Made by a program: the position numbers and the translations under genes
NCBI RefSeq assembly: GCF_010731595.1
Contig: NZ_AP022582.1
Location: 1,240,001-1,304,000, forward strand
DNA length: 64,000 bases
DNA from: Mycobacterium seoulense
GTDB taxonomy: Bacteria > Actinomycetota > Actinomycetes > Mycobacteriales > Mycobacteriaceae
Reading direction: 5' to 3'
Notes under the pieces: generated by a model
Told to the model about the DNA's origin: nothing
The model's database searches: none
The model's input: only the letters and a program-made list of their open reading frames with translations
In this document: piece by piece, positions 43,601-49,824 of the stretch
Layout of the letters: every line of letters begins with the position of its first letter
Position numbering within the stretch: position 1 is the first letter of the stretch

Positions 43601-44411
43601 CGATCCAACGGTGCAAATCTTCAGCGAAGACAGGCTGGCTTTGAAGGGTGCGCCCGCTACGGGAGAGTTTCTCAATTGCCTTGCGCTCGCGACGAATGAC
43701 GTTGCTGGGGTCGACGTTTGGGCCCCACCCGTCCATCGGATAGCAGCGCAGGAAGACGAGGTTGTTGACATCGTCGTGGGCGGCGAATACCCGTGCGCGC
43801 CCGAGGGGTGCGACTTCTTGGACGACCCGGTAGGCGCCGATTTCCGTCGGGACCTCGCTTCGTCCCTTCCACCCGTCGAGGTAGGCGATCGTCGACTCGC
43901 GGGCACCCTGCAGCGCAGAGACTGCCGCGGCATCCTCGGCTTCAAGCGCTTGGGCCGCCTCAGCCAGTAGCACCACCATGTCGGACTCTGGGCCGGCCTC
44001 CGACCAGTCGACTTGCACGCCGGGATAGGACAGCACGACGTGGCTTGTGACCAAGCGGCCCCTCTTCGGATACCCGGACACCTTGTTCCGCAGCAGCCCG
44101 GCGAGTTTGCGTGCCAAGAAGGACACACGATCGGTAGGGTTCTGACGGGATTGCTTCTTGACGATCCATGCGCCGGGAGTGACCTTGATCGACGGGCCCC
44201 AGTGTTTGTCCTCTAGGACGAAGATAAGATTGCTTCCGATGACGGTGAGATCGAGGTCATCGTGTTCTTGGGTCGGCAAGGATCGGTTCGCGATCACCAC
44301 CCAGTCGCCGGGGAGCTGATCCGCCAGCGTTTCGGCGGTCAATTGCTCACCAGGACCACGGTATTCCCCTACGACACGCAGCTCAGCCACTGGCAGCCTC
44401 CTCGTAGTCAT
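40659..44411 (-). CDS. NERD-pseudokinase-Ser/Thr kinase-P-loop ATPase fusion, MAD6/PglW-like (1250 residues)
   Basis: Domains run in this order. A NERD nuclease-like domain spans residues 10-130, with D-x-D at 52-54 and E-x-K (EDK) at 67-69. A degenerate kinase fold follows at 190-450 (HRG instead of HRD at 324-326; TDL instead of DFG at 343-345). An intact-looking kinase lies at 465-715: G-loop GEGGFAKS 475-482, lysine 497, HND 580-582, DFG 600-602, APE 621-623. Then comes a P-loop ATPase with GNPGDGKT 782-789 and a CxxC...C zinc-like knuckle at 937-946. PglW of BREX type 2 and MAD6 share the NERD plus kinase theme; the C-terminal ATPase recalls DptF. It overlaps the helicase gene by 29 bp and the next gene by 4 bp. 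Confidence 0.85.
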   Translation of the reverse strand: MTTRRLPVAELRVVGEYRGPGEQLTAETLADQLPGDWVVIANRSLPTQEHDDLDLTVIGSNLIFVLEDKHWGPSIKVTPGAWIVKKQSRQNPTDRVSFLARKLAGLLRNKVSGYPKRGRLVTSHVVLSYPGVQVDWSEAGPESDMVVLLAEAAQALEAEDAAAVSALQGARESTIAYLDGWKGRSEVPTEIGAYRVVQEVAPLGRARVFAAHDDVNNLVFLRCYPMDGWGPNVDPSNVIRRERKAIEKLSRSGRTLQSQPVFAEDLHRWIVVPIVMEPMKNLVQLLTMPTSPVSPATSDAADVIHLLIDAFRGLQDIHSEGVVHRGVAPSRVVIDGEGTVKFTDLYLAQLSGEVTVAASLNELADLGVPFRAPECRDCIGAATAASDVYSLGLCLLWWLHADPNAAPSVDASPKEPELAAAATTLRQCTAPDPAKRPSIDAIIAELTELVPMTISENFAPGELVAGRYLIERPLGEGGFAKSWLATDQKTTQKRVLKQYSDSVPSDTAKKEFKAASSIVHDRCARVWDIYFDPAFLVTDYVDGESLHNACKSPISAEDYRRYALDILEALTYMHDHDFLHNDITPGNIIIEPDGRARLIDFGLARWRESETQLGLTPLFAAPELAGHTKRSTSCDLYGLGATFLRCMLGRFPYQEVDGDYDKTALRPLSEEEMTTLGPLGVAVAEQFFRLIAPEATQRPESARQFADDLRRAAPIAAEPGRPKVNPTVDLLRQLYRGSALGNAGNRGLDTDFAETTYVDTMLDTELTPKIVHGQLDLVILTGNPGDGKTSYLKKLRGYLVDGGAKMLNDGLGGWTCETSTRTFSAVYDASEARDGKTSDELVIEALTAPKPQIGHTALLAINDGRLRQFFIQDYSDQYAAYHKAIRKGLHGENPDEASRVAYVDLKRRSLAPTAADADGIAGRTLDTFTHDARWTECKGCNAREVCPILRNRNQLLGTGRARLLDLVTISHLRRQRRATFRDFRSAAGWIITGDRGCGDVHAAVDNQIDLRLGDDALHFDLAFDPRSTDYLIREWADLDPTRLPVAALERDDRASDGHEPWHRRESLNRRAFFGDLVRDAVHQREATPYRYLEDFQLALGSDEAAGQLLSRILQGLSRLLGAFGYEGSKLALQDGENNGWAVLREIPAADFRLERRPAPSPYVEQQADELVLIHPRAHLTLTLDSVELILRASDGELINDAAASAIKLELSLLAGKLMLQPASSAIVVNPAGVPQAVAARSGAIVLENHV

Positions 44412-45999
44412 CGGGCCAGCTGTATCGCGCCACGTCCTTCTCGTCGGAACTGAGCCGTGTAAGGAACTTGTTGTCGCGCGTGTAGGTGATGATCAAGTTG
44501 TCCATTGCGCGTGTCGCCCCGACGAAGGCCACCCGAGCACGCCGCAAAGTTTCTGGATCGGAGGCGTCGGGGTCTGGGAGTGCCTCCAGGCCGAATAGAA
44601 TGACCACCTTGAACTCGTAGCCTTTAGCCGAATGCACTGTGAGCAGCTTCACCGTGTTGGAGAAGAGGTCGAAGTCGCTCTTGTCCTTGGGGTCCATTGC
44701 GCTGTAAGGGATCTCGTACTCGTCGAGTGCGCGTTTTAGGCGCCCGTAGGCGCCGCGGTACTGGGTGACCAGGATGCCGATGTCGCGGGGCTCTAGACCA
44801 CGATTGGCTAGCATGGTGGCGGTTTCGCAGGCAACGCAATTGGCTTGTTCGTCCCAACTTGCGGCCCACACCAAATCCACTGGGGGACCCTCGGGCGCGT
44901 CGTCAAGACCGACGATGGCGAACGCGGGGTCTAGGTTCTGCACCGCAGAGAGGATTTGTCTCGTACTGCGGTACGGTCGACGCAGCTCCAGGTGCTCGGG
45001 GTGGATCTTCCGCAGGTACTTCTCGGGGTCGCCTTCCGTGTAGAGGGCCTGGGCATGGTCCCCCGCCAGTAACATGCCGCCGCGGCCGGGCCGCAGGAGG
45101 GCATGCGCTAGCTCGATCCAGGCTGTCCGGAAATCTTGGACCTCGTCGATTAGCACTGCATCAAAGGACTGAGGCAATCCCGCGTGTTTGGCGGCTTTGA
45201 GTCCCGCGGAGACCACGTTGTCGTCGGAGTAGGAGAACCGGATGCCGAACTCGTGGGCGATTTCCCAAACGCGGCTCACCTTAACGTTGGGCAAGCCGGC
45301 AACCAAGCGCCGAAAGTAGGGCACGAGTGTCTTGTTGTAGCAGAGCATCTGAATGCGCCAGTCGGGATGCTCGGTGGCGAGTCGGCGGGCCCGCGCCGCC
45401 AGCACCAGCGTCTTGCCACTGCCGGGCGGCCCCGTCAGCAGAAGCGCGTCGGCAATTTCTCGCTCGGCGATTTGGGCTTGTTGCTGGTCGAGCACGACCC
45501 GCAGGGCGGCGCGATCGTCGGCACCCTCCTGAGAGATGCCGCGCCGCAACTTGGCCGTGAATACGATGCTGGGGAAAAGCGTCGCTCGGACTTCTTCGAG
45601 AGCGTGTGGATCCGGTGTCTTTGTCGGGATGAGGTCGAGCCAACGCCAGTCACTGATTTGCGCGACGGGAACGAGTACCCGGCCAGCCACCGATCGGGCT
45701 GTCGTTGACAGGCCGTTGCCGACCGCAAGCACGCGCGCAATCGGCAAGTCCTCATCGGGCTGGGTATCCGCGCGGAACGCTTCGATGCGGCGGTTGAGCT
45801 CGACAAATTCCGCGCGAGCCTCGTCATCCACTGAGCGGTGAACATCGACCGCAATAAGGCCGCGGGTGGAGTCGACAAAGACGAGATCGGGATACGCCGG
45901 CGACGTGGGTGGAGCGATCTCAACAGGGCAGTGTTGATGGCCAAGGGAGGCCCGTAGGTCGGCAACAAGGGTTTCGGCCGTGTCGCTGTTATGCCTCAT
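44383..45999 (-). CDS. UvrD/PcrA-like SF1 helicase with N-terminal nuclease-fold region (538 residues)
   Basis: This first gene of the defence operon has SF1 motifs: Walker A GPPGSGKT (190-197), DEVQD (285-289), LLAGDHAQALY (310-320), YRST (343-346), TVHSAKGYEF (454-463) and VAFVGATRAMDNLI (490-503). The N-terminal region contains PDLVFVDSTRGLIAVDVHR (37-55), which has the spacing of a NERD/PD-(D/E)XK core, but the usual E-x-K is D-V-H, so cleavage is doubtful. ATG 45999 has a near-perfect GGGGGGAGGAG ribosome site. The start of the kinase gene lies inside its end (29-bp overlap), showing one transcription unit. It probably unwinds or remodels invading DNA. Confidence 0.88.
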   Translation of the reverse strand: MRHNSDTAETLVADLRASLGHQHCPVEIAPPTSPAYPDLVFVDSTRGLIAVDVHRSVDDEARAEFVELNRRIEAFRADTQPDEDLPIARVLAVGNGLSTTARSVAGRVLVPVAQISDWRWLDLIPTKTPDPHALEEVRATLFPSIVFTAKLRRGISQEGADDRAALRVVLDQQQAQIAEREIADALLLTGPPGSGKTLVLAARARRLATEHPDWRIQMLCYNKTLVPYFRRLVAGLPNVKVSRVWEIAHEFGIRFSYSDDNVVSAGLKAAKHAGLPQSFDAVLIDEVQDFRTAWIELAHALLRPGRGGMLLAGDHAQALYTEGDPEKYLRKIHPEHLELRRPYRSTRQILSAVQNLDPAFAIVGLDDAPEGPPVDLVWAASWDEQANCVACETATMLANRGLEPRDIGILVTQYRGAYGRLKRALDEYEIPYSAMDPKDKSDFDLFSNTVKLLTVHSAKGYEFKVVILFGLEALPDPDASDPETLRRARVAFVGATRAMDNLIITYTRDNKFLTRLSSDEKDVARYSWPDDYEEAASG

Positions 46000-46547
46000 T
46001 CACTCCTCCCCCCGGGAACAATACTGTGAGTGGTTCTGGTACACCGGCGAAACAATTAGGTGACATCGAAACCAAGTGGCGCGCTAGACGGCTGACCTGG
46101 TCGAGCGTCGCCAGGTGTCACGGTAACCAACCGCGCTGACATCAGCGGCCAACGCGGACCGCGCCGCGGTTCATGAAGTGCCGTGCACGCCGGGGCCTAG
46201 CAAACTTGGTGTGGTCGATGAAGCGAGGGTGTCGCACGCCGAGATCCGTCGCGCCGTCCGGTCGTCGCCGCCCTAGTGAACGGTTGCGATGTGACATTGC
46301 CTCACGGACTGTGGCCGAGGCCGGAAGTTTCACGACACGCAATGCCTTCGGAACTGTCGTTAAATGACTGTGTCCTAGCTAGTTGTAGCCGGGCGCTGGA
46401 AAAAAACCCCGGGGGTATATGTCGCCTATGCCCGCGAGAGGTGGGCGACCAAACCGGGGGTCACCCCCCAGGGCGCGCAGTCGCTGGAGGCCCTCGAGAG
46501 GTCTGTTTGTGCTTCGACAGGCGCCTGCCGTACATAGGATCCGGTGC
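46000..46547. other. Divergent regulatory region between the defence operon and the GIY-YIG gene
   Basis: This 550-bp region must carry the promoter of the 12-kb operon (ribosome site at about 46001-46012) and that of the rightward nuclease gene. Short frames on both strands (for example about 46142-46342 minus) are arginine-rich, lack ribosome sites and resemble nothing I know, so I leave them uncalled. A run of A followed by CCCCGGGGG near 46400-46416 is noticeable but forms no clear terminator. No methyltransferase or HTH-regulator gene is present here. Confidence 0.4.
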
Positions 46548-47069
46548 GTGGAAATGCCGCCCAAGAATCTTGATGAGGATCCGCCGGATCCTGATGCGGA
46601 TGCGCTTGAAGGTCTCAAGAACGGACCTCGTTACCCGTTTACGGAGTCGCCCAGGCGTCACATCAAGATGGACGTGCGCGCTGGGGTCTACACGATCTGG
46701 CGTGGCGACGAGTTGATTTATGCGGGCTACTCGGGGCGTGACGGCACGAAGAGCGGTCCGGCCGGCCGACTCTCCGCGCATAGGAGCGGGCAGCGGTCGG
46801 GGGACAAGTTCTGTGTTTATGTTTTCGACCGCTTCATCCTGCCGAAGTTGACTGCAGACGAGATTAGGCGTGCGGCGGCAGGGGATCTGAACTTGGACGA
46901 GATCATCCGGGCTTTCATTGCCGAGGAGTTGGAGTACCGATATGTGCCGCGTGACAGTCAAATGGCGGCTGAAGCTCTTGAGCGGCGGGTCATTCGTGGG
47001 GAGCTTGGATCTAGGCCGCTGCTGAACTCGATCCGGGACGATGAGGGGGACACGGGCGACGCTGGCTGA
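46548..47069 (+). CDS. GIY-YIG nuclease family protein, Eco29kI-like
   Basis: The protein is about 173 residues. The core has GVYTIWRGDELIYAGYSGR (the GIY and YIG elements appear as GVY and YAG), the following arginine/histidine segment GRLSAHRSGQRSGDKFCVYV, and a C-terminal EELEYRYV, LERRVIRGELG, PLLN series typical of Eco29kI-like GIY-YIG endonucleases. GTG 46548 or ATG 46554 fits; the longer frame from 46419 adds an Arg/Pro-rich stretch that looks non-coding. It is divergent from the defence operon, and no cognate methylase gene is nearby. It may be an accessory nuclease of the island or an orphan restriction enzyme. Confidence 0.75.
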   Translation: MEMPPKNLDEDPPDPDADALEGLKNGPRYPFTESPRRHIKMDVRAGVYTIWRGDELIYAGYSGRDGTKSGPAGRLSAHRSGQRSGDKFCVYVFDRFILPKLTADEIRRAAAGDLNLDEIIRAFIAEELEYRYVPRDSQMAAEALERRVIRGELGSRPLLNSIRDDEGDTGDAG

Positions 47070-47155
47070 CCTCTAGAGGCCGGTTTTCGGCAGTCCCGAG
47101 TGGGTAACCGCCGCTCAGCGGGCTTGAGGGGCCGCGCAGGGTGTGAGGGGTCGCC

Positions 47156-47434
47156 ATGGATGTGTCTATCGGTGGCTCATCCACCGATTCAACTGCCAAA
47201 CCCAGGTGCGTGATACTGGATCGAGCCATGCGGCGCGCACTGGGTACCCGACCGCTGCCTCTACTTATGTCGGTGCTGGGTCTTGGCACACCCGATGCCG
47301 TCGTTCTTGAGAGATTCATCGCCGGCGGGATCACGGCGAACCAACTCAGCCCATTCTTCGCAGGAGGGACTACAGTAGTTCTGTGGGAACCAGCCAGCCA
47401 CTTGCCGAATTCGCCGGGCTTCAAGTGCGGATAG
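47156..47434 (+). CDS. Hypothetical protein, 92 residues (uncertain)
   Basis: The frame starts at ATG 47156 with an AGGGG sequence a few bases upstream and ends at 47434, overlapping the DUF2283 frame by about 50 bp. The product has LLMSVLGLGTPDAVVLERFIAGGITANQLSPFFAGG, which could be helical. I recognise no family, and codon bias is only moderately coding. The overlap suggests it may be translationally linked to the DUF2283 gene, or be spurious. Confidence 0.35.
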   Translation: MDVSIGGSSTDSTAKPRCVILDRAMRRALGTRPLPLLMSVLGLGTPDAVVLERFIAGGITANQLSPFFAGGTTVVLWEPASHLPNSPGFKCG

Positions 47435-47736
47435 ACATGGACGCCAACGCGGCGTACGTCAGGTTTCGGTGTGCTCCAGTAGCTCAGACCAAACGGTTTG
47501 CGGATTCCGAGAACGTTCTGGTTGACGTTGATGCGCAAGATCATTTAATTGGCATTGAGATCATCGGCTTGCAGACAGACATCCCGATCGAAAAACTCTC
47601 TCAGGCCTTCGGCTTCTCCGAGAACACTATCTACGCGCTCAAGGAGATTCAGTATTCGCTGCACCAGGGGACAGTCATTTCCGTTGGTTCAGACGGAGGA
47701 CTTAGTACTGGGACGCTGCCCTGGAGTAAACGGTAA
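47383..47736 (+). CDS. DUF2283-family protein
   Basis: This protein of about 117 residues has the DUF2283 core DMDANAAYVRF ... VLVDVDAQDHLIGIEIIGL, then a helical HTH-like tail (IEKLSQAFGFSENTIYALKEI) that could bind DNA. GTG 47383 has AGGAGGG 14 bases upstream; a GTG or ATG slightly downstream is possible. DUF2283 proteins often sit beside DUF4258 proteins in toxin-antitoxin-like pairs. Here the DUF4258 gene is the convergent neighbour, with stops 8 bp apart. Confidence 0.7.
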   Translation: MGTSQPLAEFAGLQVRIDMDANAAYVRFRCAPVAQTKRFADSENVLVDVDAQDHLIGIEIIGLQTDIPIEKLSQAFGFSENTIYALKEIQYSLHQGTVISVGSDGGLSTGTLPWSKR

Positions 47737-47744
47737 CCCCGGTT

Positions 47745-47978
47745 TCATTCCCAGTAGGCAGTCACAATTTTTACTGGGTCAAGAGCGACGCCTGGACGTT
47801 CCGCAATGACGTTTAGAATTCTCGTCCCAACCCCTACATAGCCGATGTAACGGACGGTGGTGTCTGTACCGCCGGGCTGCGAGTCATGGAAGTGCTCTAG
47901 CACGGACCGAACGTCGTCCTCCGTAATATCGCGACAGGCCATTTGTTCACGTGCATGAACCGTGAACCTCGGTATCAC
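47745..47978 (-). CDS. DUF4258-family small protein, toxin-like
   Basis: This 77-residue protein matches the DUF4258 pattern: FTVHAREQMACRDITEDDVRSVLEH at the N terminus, VRYIGYVGVGTRILNVIAE in the strand region and the final KIVTAYWE. The fold is RelE/BrnT-like by family, often toxin-like, usually paired with DUF2283 or HTH antitoxins. Its ATG overlaps the stop of the DUF6941-like gene by 4 bp, so those two are an operon. The DUF2283 gene converges on it. Confidence 0.72.
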   Translation of the reverse strand: MIPRFTVHAREQMACRDITEDDVRSVLEHFHDSQPGGTDTTVRYIGYVGVGTRILNVIAERPGVALDPVKIVTAYWE

Positions 47979-48367
47979 GGTGAGACGGCCTCGAAAGCGA
48001 GTGTCCTCGCGTGCTCTCCGTCTATCGAGATCTCAATCCGGAAGAGTCCGTGGGTTGATAAGGGCACCCCCGTCCGGAGAGCGAACAGAATGCCAACTTT
48101 GCCGTCATATACCTGGTGGCCATCTGTTCGAAGCTCGCTTTGCCAGGTGATCTTCGTGCTGTCATCTGGAGCGACAATCTGGATCGCGAGGTCGACAATT
48201 CCGGCTTCTACAGGTGCGCGGACCCTGCCGGCGACGGCGAATTGGAACACGGCTGGAACTGGGGTGGTGACCGCGATGAAGCTAGCGTTTACTGCCGTGA
48301 GCTTGCCATCTATGACCTGCGCAAACTCGGCAAGATAGGCATAATCAAGTTCGGCCACGGAGCGCAA
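47975..48367 (-). CDS. DUF6941-like hypothetical protein
   Basis: This 130-residue protein of beta-rich composition has a family-like start (ELDYAYLAEFAQVIDGKLTAVNASF) and a C-terminal THGLFRIEISIDGE strand. This resembles DUF6941 proteins, which have no known function. It is co-transcribed with the DUF4258 gene through a 4-bp overlap. Its start lies about 410 bp from the right att site. Confidence 0.6.
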   Translation of the reverse strand: MRSVAELDYAYLAEFAQVIDGKLTAVNASFIAVTTPVPAVFQFAVAGRVRAPVEAGIVDLAIQIVAPDDSTKITWQSELRTDGHQVYDGKVGILFALRTGVPLSTHGLFRIEISIDGEHARTLAFEAVSP

Positions 48368-48778
48368 CGATACCTGGCTTGTTGGTTCTCGCCGGGTGCT
48401 ACTGAGATCGACCGCTACAAGAGGCGTGCCGATCTATCTGTGTAGCGGGTTGCGGAGCTACGCGGGTATACCGCAACCGGTGCAGCAACAACCTGCCGGA
48501 TTTCGGGCTTTCCCTATCTGAACGTCATGGACCTCAGTACGTCTTTTCAGCATTCCCGGGCGACAACCTGCACAAGCAACCTCGACTGGTCGCATCACAT
48601 CATGGACATCTGCGATGTTAGGCCCGCGAGCGGACTAACGACGCACCCGTTGGGTGGCAACGCGGATGGCAACGTGGGGCATTTTGCGTGTTTTCGGCGG
48701 TCTTCGCCCGCCATCGCGAAATCCTTGTAGCTGCGAAGACAGGTCGCCGGCGAAGGCGGGCGAAGGCCACTCCGCAAT
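48368..48778. other. Right end of the island: non-coding with arm-type repeats
   Basis: I see no gene here. At 48652-48673 the sequence GGGTGGCAAC, two bases, then GGATGGCAAC repeats the paired motif at 32362-32383 with the same 12-bp spacing, giving an exact 18-bp match (GGCAACGCGGATGGCAAC) across the pairs. It lies 105 bp from the right att core, a suitable place for integrase arm sites. Confidence 0.5.
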
Positions 48779-48829
48779 CTGGGGGTCAAGTGGTCGCAGG
48801 TTCAAATCCTGTCAGCCCGACCAGACAAG
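48779..48829 (+). repeat. attR: partial tRNA-Pro copy, 51-bp direct repeat
   Basis: These 51 bp are identical to 32248-32298: the 3' half of tRNA-Pro from the anticodon loop, CCA and GACAAG. No 5' half precedes it (the upstream bases are GCAAT), so this copy cannot be a functional tRNA. It marks the distal end of the integrated island. The chromosomal sequence resumes at about 48830. Confidence 0.93.
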
Positions 48830-48931
48830 ACACCCGCCGGCGACAGCCGAGCGGGTTCCGCTCCGGGCGGGGTACATGATGCTGGGGCCGAGCGCGGGGA
48901 AAATACGACCGTCGGCTACCGCACGAGCGTC

Positions 48932-49609
48932 CTAAGCACCCGATCGTGATCGTGGCCGACGCCCCGTCGAGCGCTTAATGACTTTGCGCGGAGATGACGG
49001 CCGGACGCCGTCGGCGAAGATTCGCGCCCCGACTTTTATCTGGGTGCGGACGTCGGCCTCGGCGGTACCGAACCAGCGGGGCCCGACAGTTGCCGTGAAG
49101 ATCGTGAAGTTGGCGAGCAGTTCGGCCACGGTGGCAGGGTCAACGTCGGGCGTGACTTGGCCTAGATCTTGATAGTGGGCGACGCCCTCGGCGATCACCG
49201 ACACTCGGTGTTCGTGATTGGGTCGCATGACTCGCATGGAGAACGAGGGGTCAGATAGGGCCCGTCCCGCGATGTCCCAGCCCGGCACAGTGCCGTGACC
49301 CCGGTGCAGTCGCGTCTCGAATAGCTGCTCGACGAATTCGACGAACTCGTTCGGCAGCGCCTCCATGACTTTGTCTTCTGATTCGGTTACCGCCTCCGCG
49401 ATCTGGCGCGATACCACCTGTTCGAAGATTCCTTGCTTGTCGCCGAAGTAGTGGAAGAGCATCGCCTCCGAGCAGCCGGCGCGTCGAGCTATCTCCTTGG
49501 TCGCTGCGGCATCAAACCCCTGTTCCGCGAAAACCTCAGTCGCCGCCTCCATCAACGCGCGTTGCTTCCCGTCCTTGTCTCGGACCCGCTTCACCCCGCT
49601 CCCGCTCAT
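48932..49609 (-). CDS. TetR-family regulator of the catabolic cluster
   Basis: This protein of about 225 residues has an N-terminal HTH (QRALMEAATEVFAEQGFDAAATKEIARRAGCSEAMLFHYFGDKQGIFE) and a helical ligand domain with WFGTAEADVRTQIKVGARIF near the end. ATG 49609 (MSGSGVKRVRDKDG) gives a normal TetR N terminus; the open frame extends to 49786 but that extension looks unrelated. It is divergent from the alcohol dehydrogenase gene and is the best candidate to bind the TCAAGTG-N-CACTTGA sites at the three cluster promoters. Confidence 0.85.
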   Translation of the reverse strand: MSGSGVKRVRDKDGKQRALMEAATEVFAEQGFDAAATKEIARRAGCSEAMLFHYFGDKQGIFEQVVSRQIAEAVTESEDKVMEALPNEFVEFVEQLFETRLHRGHGTVPGWDIAGRALSDPSFSMRVMRPNHEHRVSVIAEGVAHYQDLGQVTPDVDPATVAELLANFTIFTATVGPRWFGTAEADVRTQIKVGARIFADGVRPSSPRKVIKRSTGRRPRSRSGA

Positions 49610-49775
49610 TCGGACACAGTAACGCGGGGCACCGTTGCGCGAACCGGCCATGATTGCAGAGTCATACCGCCCCGAATCGGGCCACGAGCCGTGTAGGTTT
49701 CTGGCAGCCCATCCGGAGAGCCTTTCGCATAGGGGGCCCAGCTGGGCTGAGCCGGTCACCTCTATGCAACCACTA

Positions 49776-49815
49776 TCGAGCAACACTTGACAGCATCACC
49801 GCGACGTCGTTAAAT
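49776..49815 (+). promoter_or_regulatory. Promoter and operator of the alcohol dehydrogenase gene
   Basis: TTGACA at 49787-49792 and TTAAAT at 49810-49815 are separated by exactly 17 bp. The ATG at 49825 lies 9 bases after the -10, so the mRNA is probably leaderless. TCGAGCAACACTTGA (49776-49790) overlaps the -35 and matches elements at 52334-52348 and 52367-52381. Confidence 0.7.
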
Positions 49816-49824
49816 GCGTCGACA

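Larger units (their letters stand above)
32248..48829. mobile_element. tRNA-Pro-integrated genomic island of about 16.5 kb carrying a candidate defence system
   Basis: The boundaries are 51-bp perfect direct repeats derived from tRNA-Pro(GGG). Contents are the integrase remnant next to the tRNA, a 12-kb four-gene leftward operon with nuclease, kinase, helicase and HerA ATPase features, a GIY-YIG gene, and DUF2283, DUF4258 and DUF6941-like small genes. Codon use inside is visibly less G/C-biased than in the flanking backbone (frequent A/T third positions and AGA/TTG/ATA codons), consistent with horizontal acquisition. No phage structural, plasmid replication or conjugation genes are present. 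This is a compact defence island rather than a prophage. Confidence 0.9.

Noticed and set aside
33965-45999. Complete BREX type 2 (Pgl) or phosphorothioation (Dnd/Dpt) system
   Set aside because: The kinase is PglW-like and the ATPases are Dpt-like, but PglX, PglY, PglZ, and Dnd/Ssp modification genes are all missing from the island.
46142-46367. Short overlapping frames on both strands upstream of the defence operon
   Set aside because: Arg-rich, no ribosome sites, no recognised family; more likely regulatory DNA.
48779-48855. Second tRNA-Pro gene
   Set aside because: Only the 3' half from the anticodon loop is present; there is no acceptor 5' strand or D-arm.
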